NCBI RefSeq assembly: GCF_016888125.1
Contig: NZ_JACSWA010000366.1
Coordinates: forward strand, 1 to 50,551
From: Spirulina sp. CCY15215
Lineage (GTDB): Bacteria; Cyanobacteriota; Cyanobacteriia; Cyanobacteriales; Spirulinaceae
Length of the DNA stretch: 50,551 nt
Reading direction: 5' to 3'
Shown here in pieces: positions 25,774 through 34,702 of the stretch. Position 1 is the stretch's first letter, and every line of letters begins with the position of its first letter. The notes under the pieces are model-generated. The model saw nothing but the letters and a program-made list of their open reading frames with translations. It had not been told where the DNA came from and did no database searches. Made by a program: the position numbers and the translations under genes.

Positions 25774-27741
25774 ATGACAACTGTACTCGAACAAGGCAAT
25801 ATTACAATCCATACAGAGAATATTTTTCCCATTATCAAGAAATCTCTCTACACCGATCACGAGATTTTCTTGCGGGAATTAATCTCGAATAGCGTGGATG
25901 CGATCTCAAAACTAAAGATGGTATCCTACGCAGGGGAAATTGATGGAGAATTACCAGAACCGCAAATCGAGATTAAAATTGACAAAGAGAAGCAAACTCT
26001 CTCTGTTTCTGATAATGGCATCGGTTTGACCGCAGAGGAAGTCAAGAAGTATATTAACCAGGTTGCTTTCTCAAGTGCTGAAGAGTTTGTTGAGAAATAT
26101 CAAAAAGACCCCAATCAACAAATTATCGGTCATTTTGGTTTGGGTTTTTACTCTACTTTTATGGTGGCCAAACAGGTAGAAATTGACACTCTCTCTCATC
26201 GTTCCAGTTCTCAAGCAGTACATTGGTCTTGTGATGGTTCTCCTGCGTTTGAGTTAACAGATTCCTCCCGTACAGAACCGGGAACAACGATTACTCTGAC
26301 CATGATGGAAGAGGAAACAGAGTATCTCGAAGAAGAACGGATCAAGCAGTTAGTTAAAACTTACTGTGACTTTATGCCTGTTACGATTAAGTTAGGTGAA
26401 GAACAGGTTAATCAACAAAAGGCACCTTGGAAAGAATCGGCACAAAATTTGAGCGATGAGGATTATTTGGAATTCTATCGCTATCTCTACCCTTTCCAAG
26501 AAGATCCTTTGCTTTGGGTTCATCTCAATACCGACTATCCTTTTGTTCTCAATGGTATTCTCTATTTCCCTCCCATTAAACCGGATGTAGACGTTAATAA
26601 AGGACAAATTAAACTCTACTGCAATCAGGTTTTTGTTAGCGATCGCTGCGATGAAATTATCCCAGAATTCTTGCGACCTTTACGCGGGGTAATTGATAGT
26701 ACGGATATTCCTCTCAATGTTTCTCGCAGTGCTTTAACGAATAATCGCACAGTGCGTCGCATTACCGATTTTATCTCTAAAAAGATTGGCGATCGCCTCA
26801 AAGCGATGTATGGAGAAAACCGCAGTGAGTACGTTCGTTGTTGGGAAGATGTGGGAACATTTGTCAAGTTTGGTTCTCTCAAGGATGAAAAGTTCAAGAA
26901 ACAAGTTGAGGATATTATTATCTTCAAAAGTACCTTAGAAGACAAGAAAAGCGAAGAAACCCCTAAAGTAGAGGTACAAACAGAAGAGGGAGATGCTTGG
27001 CAAGATGCAGACCCAAGCTCGAGTAACGATGGTTATACCACATTAAAGGATTACTTGGAACGGAACAAGGAAAAAAACGAAAATCGCGTCTTTTACTGCA
27101 CCGATACGGGTTCCCAAGCGACTTATGTGGAACTGTACAAAAATCAAGGTTTAGAAGTCCTGTTTATGGACTCTTTCATTGATACTAATTATTTTATTCC
27201 TTTCCTCGAACGAGAATACACTGATGTTAAATTCTTGCGGGTTGATTCAGATTTAGATCAAACTTTAATTGAGGAGGAAAAATCAGAAATTGTCGATCCG
27301 AAGACCAATAAAACTCGCAGTGAGTTGGTGAAAGAACTGTTTGAGAAAGCGCTTAATAACAAAAGCATTACCATTCAGACAAAATCTCTTAAATCTGACG
27401 ATCTCCAAGGTACTCCTCCCGCAATGGTGATTGTACCGGAAGAGATGCGACGCATTCAAGAAATGACGGCATTATTGCAACAAAAGTCGGTTGATTTTCC
27501 CGATATGCACACTTTATTGGTGAATGTTGCTCACCCAATGGTACAAAATTTGGTGAATCTTTCTCAAGGTGCGATCGTCGAGGGTGAAGGTATCTCGAAA
27601 ACGGGAGAATTGGTCAATCAAATGTGTCAACATATTTACGATCTGGCTTTGATTTCTCAAAAGCCTTTTGATGCGAATAATATGAAGGCATTTATTGAGC
27701 GATCGAATACACTCTTAACTCAAGTGACAGAGCGATTGTAA
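25774..27741 (+). CDS. htpG: Hsp90 chaperone HtpG
   Basis: The 655-residue Hsp90 has a GHKL ATPase N-domain with LISNSVDAISKLKM, VSDNGIGLT and GHFGLGFYSTFMVA, a middle domain (LRGVIDSTDIPLNVSRSALTNNR) and a C-terminal dimerisation domain. It has the normal bacterial length and no charged linker. HtpG helps cyanobacteria survive heat and acts on phycobilisome linkers and other clients. The gene is monocistronic by its terminator. It starts ATGACAACTGTACTCGAAC, with homology (GNITIHTENIFPIIKKSLYTDHEIFLRELI) following directly. Confidence 0.96.
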   Translation: MTTVLEQGNITIHTENIFPIIKKSLYTDHEIFLRELISNSVDAISKLKMVSYAGEIDGELPEPQIEIKIDKEKQTLSVSDNGIGLTAEEVKKYINQVAFSSAEEFVEKYQKDPNQQIIGHFGLGFYSTFMVAKQVEIDTLSHRSSSQAVHWSCDGSPAFELTDSSRTEPGTTITLTMMEEETEYLEEERIKQLVKTYCDFMPVTIKLGEEQVNQQKAPWKESAQNLSDEDYLEFYRYLYPFQEDPLLWVHLNTDYPFVLNGILYFPPIKPDVDVNKGQIKLYCNQVFVSDRCDEIIPEFLRPLRGVIDSTDIPLNVSRSALTNNRTVRRITDFISKKIGDRLKAMYGENRSEYVRCWEDVGTFVKFGSLKDEKFKKQVEDIIIFKSTLEDKKSEETPKVEVQTEEGDAWQDADPSSSNDGYTTLKDYLERNKEKNENRVFYCTDTGSQATYVELYKNQGLEVLFMDSFIDTNYFIPFLEREYTDVKFLRVDSDLDQTLIEEEKSEIVDPKTNKTRSELVKELFEKALNNKSITIQTKSLKSDDLQGTPPAMVIVPEEMRRIQEMTALLQQKSVDFPDMHTLLVNVAHPMVQNLVNLSQGAIVEGEGISKTGELVNQMCQHIYDLALISQKPFDANNMKAFIERSNTLLTQVTERL

Positions 27742-27772
27742 GATTTGAAAGTTGAGTTTTATAGAACAAATG

Positions 27773-27797
27773 GGGTGCAACAACTGCACCCTTTTTT
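27773..27797 (+). terminator. Rho-independent terminator after htpG
   Basis: GGGTGCA and TGCACCC form a 7-bp stem around ACAAC, with six T following. It begins 32 bp after the htpG stop. Confidence 0.85.
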
Positions 27798-27850
27798 ATA
27801 GGGTTTTACTGCACAACAGTAAAAAGAATTTGTTATGTTGGTAATGCAGA

Positions 27851-28153
27851 CTAGCGATCGTAACAACTAATAAACTCTCTAAAAACCCACCCCCAGATTC
27901 TATATTCTCCTTGATAATAGCCTCCAATTTTTGCCCAAGGCCGGTTTTTGCGATCGTAGGCAATTTCAATGATATAGACTTCTCGGCCATTCCGCAGGGC
28001 ATTGACGACACGACCATTAGGACTATCTCGTACATTTAAAGGTGTACCTGTCGGATCGGTCACTTCACAAACATTTTCAGCTTTAGCGGGTAAGCTCATC
28101 CCCATAGCTAACAAAGCAGCCACAGAAAATGAGAGAATTGTATTGAGTTTCAT
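27851..28153 (-). CDS. Small secreted SH3-domain protein
   Basis: The 100-residue protein starts MKLNTILSFSVAALLAMGMSLPAKAENVC; the signal peptide spans residues 1-25. The mature part is one bacterial SH3 fold (LNVRDSPNGRVVNALRNGREVYIIEI...WAKIGGYYQGEYRIWGWVFREFISC). Two cysteines at its ends (about 29 and 97) could form a disulfide. Such domains bind peptidoglycan or adhesive surfaces outside the membrane; the partner is unknown. The long upstream extension of the frame is not used because the signal peptide fixes the start. It is divergent from the kinase gene, and a promoter-like motif shared with another locus lies between. Confidence 0.78.
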   Translation of the reverse strand: MKLNTILSFSVAALLAMGMSLPAKAENVCEVTDPTGTPLNVRDSPNGRVVNALRNGREVYIIEIAYDRKNRPWAKIGGYYQGEYRIWGWVFREFISCYDR

Positions 28154-28270
28154 ATTGCTTCCACACTTTAAAAAATCACAGAATACGCATTCTCGCATTT
28201 TAGTGCTAATTTTTCGATCATCACAGAATACAGAAATATTTCTTAATATTAAAGTATTCTTAAATAATAA

Positions 28271-28306
28271 CGATCGCGCTAATCCAACAAAATTGTAGAA
28301 TAGAGA
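28271..28306. promoter_or_regulatory. Shared promoter-like motif, copy 1
   Basis: GCGCTAATCC is followed eight bases later by TGTAGAATAGAGA, which contains a -10-like TAGAAT. The same two blocks recur five bases apart at 31461-31488. This copy lies between the divergent SH3-protein and kinase genes. Confidence 0.4.
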
Positions 28307-28354
28307 AGCCAACAGAAAAATCAGAACAAAAGTATTTGAAAAATTGCGATCGCC

Positions 28355-29848
28355 ATGATACCCGAAATCTTAAAAAATCGTTATCGAACCTTACACCCTC
28401 TAAGCAGTGGGGGATTTGGGGAAACTTTCCTTGCAGAAGATCTGGATTCTCCGACCAAGCGTCGTTGTGTCATTAAGCAACTGAAACCCGTTACCGACGA
28501 TTCTCAAGCGTATGAAATGATAAAAGAGAGATTTCAACGAGAAGCGATAATTTTGGAAGATTTAGGAGAAGGACAATCTCAAATCCCCTCTCTTTATGCG
28601 TATTTTGAATTAGAAGAAAGGTTTTATTTAGTGCAAGAATATATTCAGGGAGAAATGCTAAATCAACAATTGCAACAACAAGGAATTTTTAGCGAAAGTC
28701 ACGTTCGCGATTTACTGATTAACTTATTGCCTACTTTGAATTATATTCACGATCGCGGTATCATTCATCGCGACATTAAACCCAATAATATTATTGTTAG
28801 AAGTGCCGATCGCAAACCCGTTTTGATTGATTTTGGGGCAGTTCGGGAAACAATGGGAACGGTAGTAACACCATCGGGAACTCCCACCAGTTCAATTGTT
28901 ATTGGAACACCCGGATTTATGCCTTCAGAACAAGGAATAGGCAGACCTGTTTTTTCCAGCGATCTTTATTCCTTGGGACTAACGGCAATTTATTTGTTAA
29001 CTGGAAAAATTCCCCAAGAGTTGGCCACCGATCCGCGAACGGGAGAAATTGTTTGGCGAGAATTTGCTGTAAATGTCAGTCCGAGTTTAGGAAATATCTT
29101 AGATAAAGCAATAAAATCTCATGTTCGCGATCGCTTTTCTGCTGCTAGAGAAATGTTAGAATCCTTACAGTCAAAAACAGTTCCTATTGCTCCCACTGTA
29201 ACCTCTATTCCTTCCGTTCAGTCTTCCTCTCAAACTGTTGTTACAACTCCAACAAAAAGCGATCGAGAGAGGAATAATGCCACGCCGATTTTATTAGGAA
29301 GTTTAATGATCGGTGGATTAGCTTGCGCTGGTATTGTGTTGGGATTTGTTTTAACTCGTTCTCCACAGCCAGAATCTTCTCAATCTCAAGTTAGCGAAGA
29401 AAAGGAAATTGTTGCTTCTCCGTCAGACCCTTCCCCAGTTCAAGAAGAAACAATTACTACACCATCAAATCAGTTAAATAGTACACCAATTGTTGTCCCT
29501 GAACCTGTTGCTCCTGAACCTGTTTTTTCACCTCCTACTACGACAAATGTTCCTCCCCAACCTTCAGGTTTTTATATTATCCAAGATTCTGCTTACGCTA
29601 CCATTAACGATGCTCAAAATCAAGTGCAGAATTTAAAGACTTCAGGGTATAACGGTGCAAATCATTTGTGGATACCCGATTATCCAAATTTGTCTGGCAA
29701 ATCTTTTTATTCGGTTTATCCCGCTTCTTTTTCCAATCGAAGCGACTGTGCTAATTTTTTGCAACAATATAGCCGGAGAAATCCCAATTCTTATTGCGTT
29801 TATGCCAGCAAAAATCCTGCTGATTCTGCCGATCGTTTTTATCCCTAA
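28355..29848 (+). CDS. Membrane serine/threonine protein kinase
   Basis: The 497-residue protein has a kinase domain in residues 1-270: Gly-rich loop LSSGGFGETFLAED, VIKQLKP lysine, catalytic HDRGIIHRDIKPNNIIV, DFGAVRE and GTPGFMPSEQGIG. A single membrane helix lies near residues 309-333 (ILLGSLMIGGLACAGIVLGFVL). After a Pro/Thr-rich linker, a C-terminal extracytoplasmic domain of about 85 residues (FYIIQDSAYATINDAQNQVQNL) resembles SPOR-like sensors. It is a PknB/Spk-type signalling kinase; its signal and targets are unknown. No phosphatase is adjacent. Confidence 0.88.
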   Translation: MIPEILKNRYRTLHPLSSGGFGETFLAEDLDSPTKRRCVIKQLKPVTDDSQAYEMIKERFQREAIILEDLGEGQSQIPSLYAYFELEERFYLVQEYIQGEMLNQQLQQQGIFSESHVRDLLINLLPTLNYIHDRGIIHRDIKPNNIIVRSADRKPVLIDFGAVRETMGTVVTPSGTPTSSIVIGTPGFMPSEQGIGRPVFSSDLYSLGLTAIYLLTGKIPQELATDPRTGEIVWREFAVNVSPSLGNILDKAIKSHVRDRFSAAREMLESLQSKTVPIAPTVTSIPSVQSSSQTVVTTPTKSDRERNNATPILLGSLMIGGLACAGIVLGFVLTRSPQPESSQSQVSEEKEIVASPSDPSPVQEETITTPSNQLNSTPIVVPEPVAPEPVFSPPTTTNVPPQPSGFYIIQDSAYATINDAQNQVQNLKTSGYNGANHLWIPDYPNLSGKSFYSVYPASFSNRSDCANFLQQYSRRNPNSYCVYASKNPADSADRFYP

Positions 29849-29867
29849 GTCAAAAAAAATAAATAAC

Positions 29868-30473
29868 TTAAGAGGTCAGAATTTGTAGGAGAATGCGAAG
29901 GAGAGTTTCGATATCTTCGGGAACTCGGTAGCTTTCTAGACCACGCTGGATCTGTTTTTTCTCGCGATCGAGTCTGCCGAATTCCCAGATTGTCCCCGTC
30001 GTCACTGCACCAAACAAAATACTCCCCTCGCTGCGATCCCAGCGATCGAGGGCAATAAGTTCTACTGCAAGTTGTGTGAAGCCGTTGATTAAATTTTCTC
30101 GTTTGGCCTCGATAACGAGTAGATTTATCTGGGTCGTCAGTAGATAATCAAGAATACCTTGCAACTGTTCGGATACCTTCAGGGGGTATTCTATTCGTAG
30201 TTTGGCTCGAGTCTGACGTACTAATTCTACAACAACGGGAGCGATGAGGATTTCCCGCCGAGCTAATTCTGTTGTCAGGTTGACCAACGGTAAGACATCT
30301 TCGATGCGATCGCGCAGGTCTTGCAGTCGTTTGAGTTCTCCGCTATATTGTGGCAAAGCGAGTTTTTCTTGTGAGAATGAATACCCAAAATCTGCGAGGA
30401 TTTCATCGACTTCCGCGTTCAATTCAAAGATTTTGCTGAAGGTGTATTCGCGATTAAAATCGAGAACGTTCAT
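29868..30473 (-). CDS. Restriction-endonuclease-like (PD-(D/E)XK) protein
   Basis: The 201-residue protein is soluble. The motif LLTTQINLLVIEAKRENLINGF has the E-x-K end of a PD-(D/E)XK core (E in VIEAK), following a helical N-terminus (residues 1-90). A C-terminal part has IALDRWDRSEGSILFGAVTTGTIWEF, a pattern of cyanobacterial nuclease-like families. The upstream acidic residue is not assigned with confidence. Its role is unknown; it does not sit beside a methylase and may not be a restriction enzyme. It is convergent with the kinase gene, 20 bp from its end. Confidence 0.65.
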   Translation of the reverse strand: MNVLDFNREYTFSKIFELNAEVDEILADFGYSFSQEKLALPQYSGELKRLQDLRDRIEDVLPLVNLTTELARREILIAPVVVELVRQTRAKLRIEYPLKVSEQLQGILDYLLTTQINLLVIEAKRENLINGFTQLAVELIALDRWDRSEGSILFGAVTTGTIWEFGRLDREKKQIQRGLESYRVPEDIETLLRILLQILTS

Positions 30474-30588
30474 GGGTTTTAATAATTAAGTTGCTCTAAA
30501 CACTCTTGCAATCGATGCTCTAGAATACTATAGAATCCTCGTCTTTTTAAAGCAGGGAGATGTTAAAATAATAGAGAATGAGGTGCAG

Positions 30589-31383
30589 TTATTGCAACTT
30601 TTTTCGCGATTTTTCATAATCTCCCAACCATTCTGTTTTTGGATTCAAGGAAAATATTAACATTTTTATACGAGCAACTATTACGCTTCTTTTTAACAAT
30701 GCTCTTTTTTGTTCTTTTCTTATCTGATGCTGGCCTTCCAAGTGATATTCAATTGTTAAATTTTCTACCAGATCGATTTTTAAATCTGACATAACTTGCT
30801 TTCTCCATTGTAATAAAGATTGGAAAAGAAAGGAAGGAGAAGAATTTTCAATACTAATAACATATTTAATTAAATGTCTCGGTGTAAGGGCTAATACATA
30901 ACTAGCAGAACTGGGTTTATGTGTTATGATGCTTAATAACCAATTTTGTGTTAAATGACTATCAATAGTGTAAAATACAGGCTTATTTTTTAATTGAACA
31001 ATTTCAGCAAAACAGTATTGTTGCGGATGAACGAGAAATCTTGAAAATGCTTGATTGGACGACCAAGAATAATCCATCAGTTGCATAAACCCCAATCTTT
31101 CTAAATCGATTGTATAGCTATCCATTTGCTCTCGATCTAAGAAATTGCAAGATTCGGGATTAGTGGGAATAAACTTGAGAGAAGGGAAGGCAAGAAAATC
31201 TAAAAATCTAAAAAGAATTTCAAACAACAAGATGATAAATAAAAGCGGTTCGATTAGAGATGAAGGAAGTGCGGTTACATTACTCAGCATTCCAACAAGC
31301 GATGGTACAATTAGGGAAAAAGTTAAACCGAAGATGATGCCACCGACAATCCCATAAATAACCAAAGAGATAACCCGTTTCAT
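30589..31383 (-). CDS. Membrane-associated protein of unknown function
   Basis: The 264-residue protein has two N-terminal hydrophobic helices (about residues 5-30 and 42-62), followed by a soluble domain with no recognisable motif. That domain includes FLDREQMDSYTIDLERLGFMQLMDYSW. It ends in Lys/Arg-rich sequence. The composition is more AT-rich than the neighbours. No family is recognised. The closest gene upstream is the Uma2 nuclease, transcribed in the same direction 124 bp away. Confidence 0.55.
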   Translation of the reverse strand: MKRVISLVIYGIVGGIIFGLTFSLIVPSLVGMLSNVTALPSSLIEPLLFIILLFEILFRFLDFLAFPSLKFIPTNPESCNFLDREQMDSYTIDLERLGFMQLMDYSWSSNQAFSRFLVHPQQYCFAEIVQLKNKPVFYTIDSHLTQNWLLSIITHKPSSASYVLALTPRHLIKYVISIENSSPSFLFQSLLQWRKQVMSDLKIDLVENLTIEYHLEGQHQIRKEQKRALLKRSVIVARIKMLIFSLNPKTEWLGDYEKSRKKLQ

Positions 31384-31460
31384 AAATTCTGTTTGTTTTA
31401 GGACAACGCAATTATAACTGTATCGATAAAAAACTACAAGGCTAGAGAAATGCGATCGTT

Positions 31461-31488
31461 GCGCTAATCCTGCGATGTAGAATAGAGA
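31461..31488. promoter_or_regulatory. Shared promoter-like motif, copy 2
   Basis: GCGCTAATCC and, five bases on, TGTAGAATAGAGA repeat the block at 28276-28306. This copy lies between the membrane-protein gene and the Uma2 gene stop. The repeated core suggests a shared regulatory or repeat element. Confidence 0.35.
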
Positions 31489-31507
31489 GGAGATGCGATC
31501 GCCTTAC

Positions 31508-32149
31508 TCATTGTTCATTCAATATCTCTCGAATTCTCTGACGAAACAAACGAACTGCCGATCTCTGTCCAAGGCGATCGCTTTGTTCGATAAAATCAGG
31601 AATTTCTGCAATCGGTAAAAAAGGAAAAGCCAAACTTTCCTCCTGTTGTTGATAACTATTAGCAATTAAATGATAAACAAACAAAGTTCGTTGACTGTAG
31701 CGCCATAATTCAGGAATTCCCAAAGCAGCATAAATAGATTGTTTGTTAATTGATGAATGGGTATAATCTGATTCGATCGCTAAATCTGGAGGAGGATCGC
31801 GATCGAGATTAATTGTTCTTCCTCTGACTCTCGACTCATTTTGAATGTAAAAACAGGTATCTGGTTCGATAAAACTTCGTAAATCTTCTCGTTTTAAACT
31901 CCATGAACCCAACTGCATCACTTCTATCTCTAACTCATCTGCAATTCCTTCAATGAAACTTCCAAGGAGGATTTTGGGTTTTTCATGTTCTTGCAACGGC
32001 ATTCTAAACTCTAAGACTTCTTCATTATAAGTTATTCGACAAGCCCGATCTTCGCCAATTTCTGCTAAAAGGGTTTTAAAAGTTTGCCATGTTACTCCCG
32101 ATAAGGTTAAATGAGCATCTTTTTCTTTGGGTTGAGGGACTACAATCAT
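31508..32149 (-). CDS. Uma2-family endonuclease (DUF820)
   Basis: The 213-residue protein is of the Uma2/DUF820 type abundant in cyanobacteria. It has the core stretch LEFRMPLQEHEKPKILLGSFIEGIADELEIEV and the nuclease-fold pattern RTINLDRDPPPDLAIESDYTHSSINKQSIYAALGIPELWRYSQR, where acid residues and the Lys (DxD.../K) form a PD-(D/E)XK-like site. The biological role of this expanded family is unclear. The N-terminus VVPQPKEKDAHLTLSGVTWQTFKTLL fits the family. It is not adjacent to a recognisable partner. Confidence 0.85.
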   Translation of the reverse strand: MIVVPQPKEKDAHLTLSGVTWQTFKTLLAEIGEDRACRITYNEEVLEFRMPLQEHEKPKILLGSFIEGIADELEIEVMQLGSWSLKREDLRSFIEPDTCFYIQNESRVRGRTINLDRDPPPDLAIESDYTHSSINKQSIYAALGIPELWRYSQRTLFVYHLIANSYQQQEESLAFPFLPIAEIPDFIEQSDRLGQRSAVRLFRQRIREILNEQ

Positions 32150-32194
32150 ATTTAATTTTCCTCCCTATCTCTTTAGTAGTTTTAAACTAACGTA

Positions 32195-32359
32195 GATTAT
32201 AGTTTGTTCTGGTGGAATTTGCTGCATTTGGGTTAAATAATTTCATGTTGCCTCAGCATCTTGATATAATCGAGATTTACTGGGAAAATCTCCCTCACTC
32301 AAACCAAAGCCGCGATAATCAATTAAAACTAAAATAGGCGATCGCCAGAGAACCACCAT
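32195..32359 (-). pseudogene. Alpha/beta hydrolase fragment with in-frame stop
   Basis: Minus-strand translation reads PILVLIDYRGFGLSEGDFPSKSRLYQDAEAT, a stop, then NYLTQMQQIPPEQTII. In intact alpha/beta hydrolases of this type, the stop position is normally Trp (TGG; here TGA). The N-terminal core and everything after PPEQ, including the nucleophile elbow, are absent. It is a remnant, perhaps 50 codons, lying between the Uma2 and ECF ATPase genes. The assignment rests on the RGFGLSEG-like strand. Confidence 0.65.
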
Positions 32360-32411
32360 AGATTTTGAGAATTCGCTTCACACCCATCGTTAAAACTTGT
32401 TTTTGCTGTTA

Positions 32412-33140
32412 ATGATTCAAAAGACTGCACTCACTCTTACTAATCTTACCTTTACTTATCCCGATCGCCCTGCGATCTGGCAAGATTTAAACCTCCAAAT
32501 TCAACTAGGAGAAAGAGTCGGGGCGATCGGTCCCAATGGTGCCGGAAAAACCACTTTATTCTTATCCATTTGCGGTATTTTAGCCCCTCAAAACGGACAA
32601 ATTGACTTATTTGGTCAATCTGTTAAAGCCAAAGAATTTCGCCCAGAAATTGGCTTTGTTTTTCAAAACCCAGACGATCAGCTTTTTTGTGCTTCCGTGT
32701 GGGATGATGTGGCCTTTGGGGTAGAAAATATGGGTTTATCTCCCTCAGAAATTAAAATGCGCGTCCAAGAAGCATTGAACTTGACAGGAACTTTCCCACT
32801 CCGCGATCGCATTCCTCACGAACTATCAGGAGGGGAAAAATGTATGGTTGCGATCGCTTCCATCCTTGCGATGCGTCCCCAATTCATCCTCTATGATGAA
32901 CCTAGCGCTAACCTCGATTTAAGCGCCCGCCGTCGTCTGATAAAATTTATTCAGCAGTCTCGAGAAACTATCTTAATTTCTTCCCACGATCTCGAATTAC
33001 TCCTTGAGGTTTGCGATCGCATTTTCCTGCTCAATCAAGGTACAATTCTCGCAGATGGCAAACCCAAAGATATTTTAAGCGATCGCACTCTCATGGAAGC
33101 AAATGGGCTAGAAGTACCTTACTCTTTAATAGTAGGTTAA
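32412..33140 (+). CDS. Energy-coupling-factor-type ABC ATPase (CbiO-like)
   Basis: The 242-residue ATPase has Walker A GPNGAGKTT, a Q-loop and the IGFVFQNPDDQLFCASVWDDVAFG segment that marks ECF/CbiO subunits, signature LSGGEKCMV, Walker B FILYDEPSANLD and switch His ISSHDLELL. Such ATPases energise cobalt, nickel, vitamin or similar uptake with a T-component and S-component. No T- or S-component gene is adjacent. The ATG at 32412 is preferred; a TTG five codons earlier has no clear ribosome site. The preceding gap holds only the hydrolase remnant. Confidence 0.88.
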   Translation: MIQKTALTLTNLTFTYPDRPAIWQDLNLQIQLGERVGAIGPNGAGKTTLFLSICGILAPQNGQIDLFGQSVKAKEFRPEIGFVFQNPDDQLFCASVWDDVAFGVENMGLSPSEIKMRVQEALNLTGTFPLRDRIPHELSGGEKCMVAIASILAMRPQFILYDEPSANLDLSARRRLIKFIQQSRETILISSHDLELLLEVCDRIFLLNQGTILADGKPKDILSDRTLMEANGLEVPYSLIVG

Positions 33141-33151
33141 ACCAACATCAA

Positions 33152-33928
33152 TCAATGTTTAACTAAAACGAGAACAGCAATAGCAAGAACAAAATAACCA
33201 AAACCTTTTTGTAAGTGTTTACTATCGATATTTTTGGTTAAATAGGCACCGGCGATCGTACCAAAACTAGCAGCAACAGTAAAAGATAACATCAATGTCC
33301 AATCTAGAACGGTTTGATCGATATATCCCCAAAAACCCGTCACAGATTTCAACGCAATGACAAGCAAAGATGTACCGATCGCCTCCTTCATGGGAATTCC
33401 TCCCAAGAGAACTAATGCAGGAATAACGGCAAATCCTCCCCCCACACCAACAAATCCAGTTAATACTCCTACTCCTAATCCTTCAAGAGGAATAGCTAAC
33501 CATTTTGGCAATCCATAATGGGATTTTGGGGGCTGTTTTTGGCTATCTTCTTTGGGGGTTTTTCGACTCTGACTAATCATCAGAACACTTGCTATAATCA
33601 TTACGACTCCAAAACAAACTAATTGGATAGTTTCTGTAATGAAAGGTAATGCCGCAAGACGAGCGCCAGAATAAGCTCCAAGCATGGCAGCAGGAGCAAA
33701 TAAAGCAACAATTTTTAAATTAACATTGCCTTGAAACCAATGAGGAATTGCACCAACTAAACTCACTGTTCCCACGATAAATAAACTCATGGCGATCGCT
33801 TCTTTGATGCCGACTCCCATCACATAAACTAAAATTGGCACAGCCAGAATTGAGCCACCACCGCCAATTAATCCCAAACTCAATCCAATCCCAACGGCTA
33901 AAATATAGCCGAAAATCAGAATAAACAT
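33152..33928 (-). CDS. TauE/SafE-family sulfite/anion exporter
   Basis: The 258-residue protein has eight or so membrane helices in two related halves. It starts FGYILAVGIGLSLGLIGGGGSILAVPILVYVMG (SafE N-half) and repeats VLTGFVGVGGGFAVIPALVLLGGIPMKEAIGTSLLVIAL in the second half, the family's characteristic GGGG-type loop. This family exports sulfite, sulfoacetate or similar sulfur anions. It sits downstream of a rhodanese and an MBL-fold persulfide-dioxygenase-like protein on the same strand, so the three fit a sulfide/persulfide to sulfite route with export of the product. Confidence 0.88.
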   Translation of the reverse strand: MFILIFGYILAVGIGLSLGLIGGGGSILAVPILVYVMGVGIKEAIAMSLFIVGTVSLVGAIPHWFQGNVNLKIVALFAPAAMLGAYSGARLAALPFITETIQLVCFGVVMIIASVLMISQSRKTPKEDSQKQPPKSHYGLPKWLAIPLEGLGVGVLTGFVGVGGGFAVIPALVLLGGIPMKEAIGTSLLVIALKSVTGFWGYIDQTVLDWTLMLSFTVAASFGTIAGAYLTKNIDSKHLQKGFGYFVLAIAVLVLVKH

Positions 33929-33984
33929 GATATTAACTTTTTTGAAAAGGTGAATTTTAAAGGTGATGTAGATTGGTTTTTAGG

Positions 33985-34069
33985 ACTTACACAACTAGGG
34001 AGCGAGACGCTCCCACTACTGTATTCTGTCGTTATAGTAGTGCGGAATATTGCCCGCTAATGCGTAAGT
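33985..34069. repeat. MITE-like element with imperfect terminal repeats
   Basis: ACTTACACA at 33985-33993 is matched by TGCGTAAGT at 34061-34069 (inverted, one mismatch). Inside, GGGAGCG (33998-34004) and CGCTCCC (34008-34014) make a tight hairpin. The 85-bp unit has no coding capacity and lies in the TauE-rhodanese gap. Its composition, with GGGAGCGAGACGCTCCC, is of a dispersed cyanobacterial kind. Confidence 0.55.
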
Positions 34070-34094
34070 TATATCTACAAAAAACTAGGGTTTC

Positions 34095-34643
34095 TTAAAC
34101 TCGTTGATTATAGGGAAGTTTGGCCAGTAACATTGCCATTGCACAGGTATTGCTAACTCCCGCAAAAACCAAGCCAGCCCCAACAAAACCACTGAGAATT
34201 AAAAACCAGGGAGATACAAATGCGCCTAAAAGCGTGCCAGTAAAAACTAACGATCCTGCGACAATCTGCACTTGACGCATCATACTAATGGGTGCATTTT
34301 TATTGACTTTTAGAGGATAATTGGCTGCTTTCCAAGCATTAATTCCTCCTTTAAGCTCGTAAATTTCTGTCCAGCCTGCGGCGAGTAACTGTTTTGCAGC
34401 TTGTTGGGAACGACTTTGACTTCGACAGTATAAAACGAGATTTTTGCCTTGTTCTTGAGGGACTTCACTCGGATCGAAAGTAGATAGAGAAATCCGTTTT
34501 GCCCCAGAAATATGTTCTCCAGCATATTCAGAAGGTTCGCGCACGTCAACCAGTGTTACTAGGTCTTGATCTAACCATTGTTGCAGCGTAGAAGGTGCAA
34601 TTTCTGTAATGTTTGAGGTTGATTCTCGATCGGTTGTCATCAT
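34095..34643 (-). CDS. Rhodanese-domain membrane protein
   Basis: The 182-residue protein has a rhodanese domain (residues 12-105) with the active-site loop LVLYCRSQSRSQQAAKQL (Cys in YCRSQSRS) and VDVREPSEY at its start. A C-terminal segment of about 65 residues has two hydrophobic helices, which may anchor it. Rhodaneses move sulfane sulfur; next to an MBL persulfide-dioxygenase-like protein and a TauE exporter it probably handles persulfide sulfur. The order on the minus strand is MBL, rhodanese, TauE. Confidence 0.88.
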   Translation of the reverse strand: MMTTDRESTSNITEIAPSTLQQWLDQDLVTLVDVREPSEYAGEHISGAKRISLSTFDPSEVPQEQGKNLVLYCRSQSRSQQAAKQLLAAGWTEIYELKGGINAWKAANYPLKVNKNAPISMMRQVQIVAGSLVFTGTLLGAFVSPWFLILSGFVGAGLVFAGVSNTCAMAMLLAKLPYNQRV

Positions 34644-34702
34644 TATTTTAGTTTCCTTGTGTTTGTAGAAAAAATGGTAAAAATCCCAAAAATCAAGTAC
34701 AT

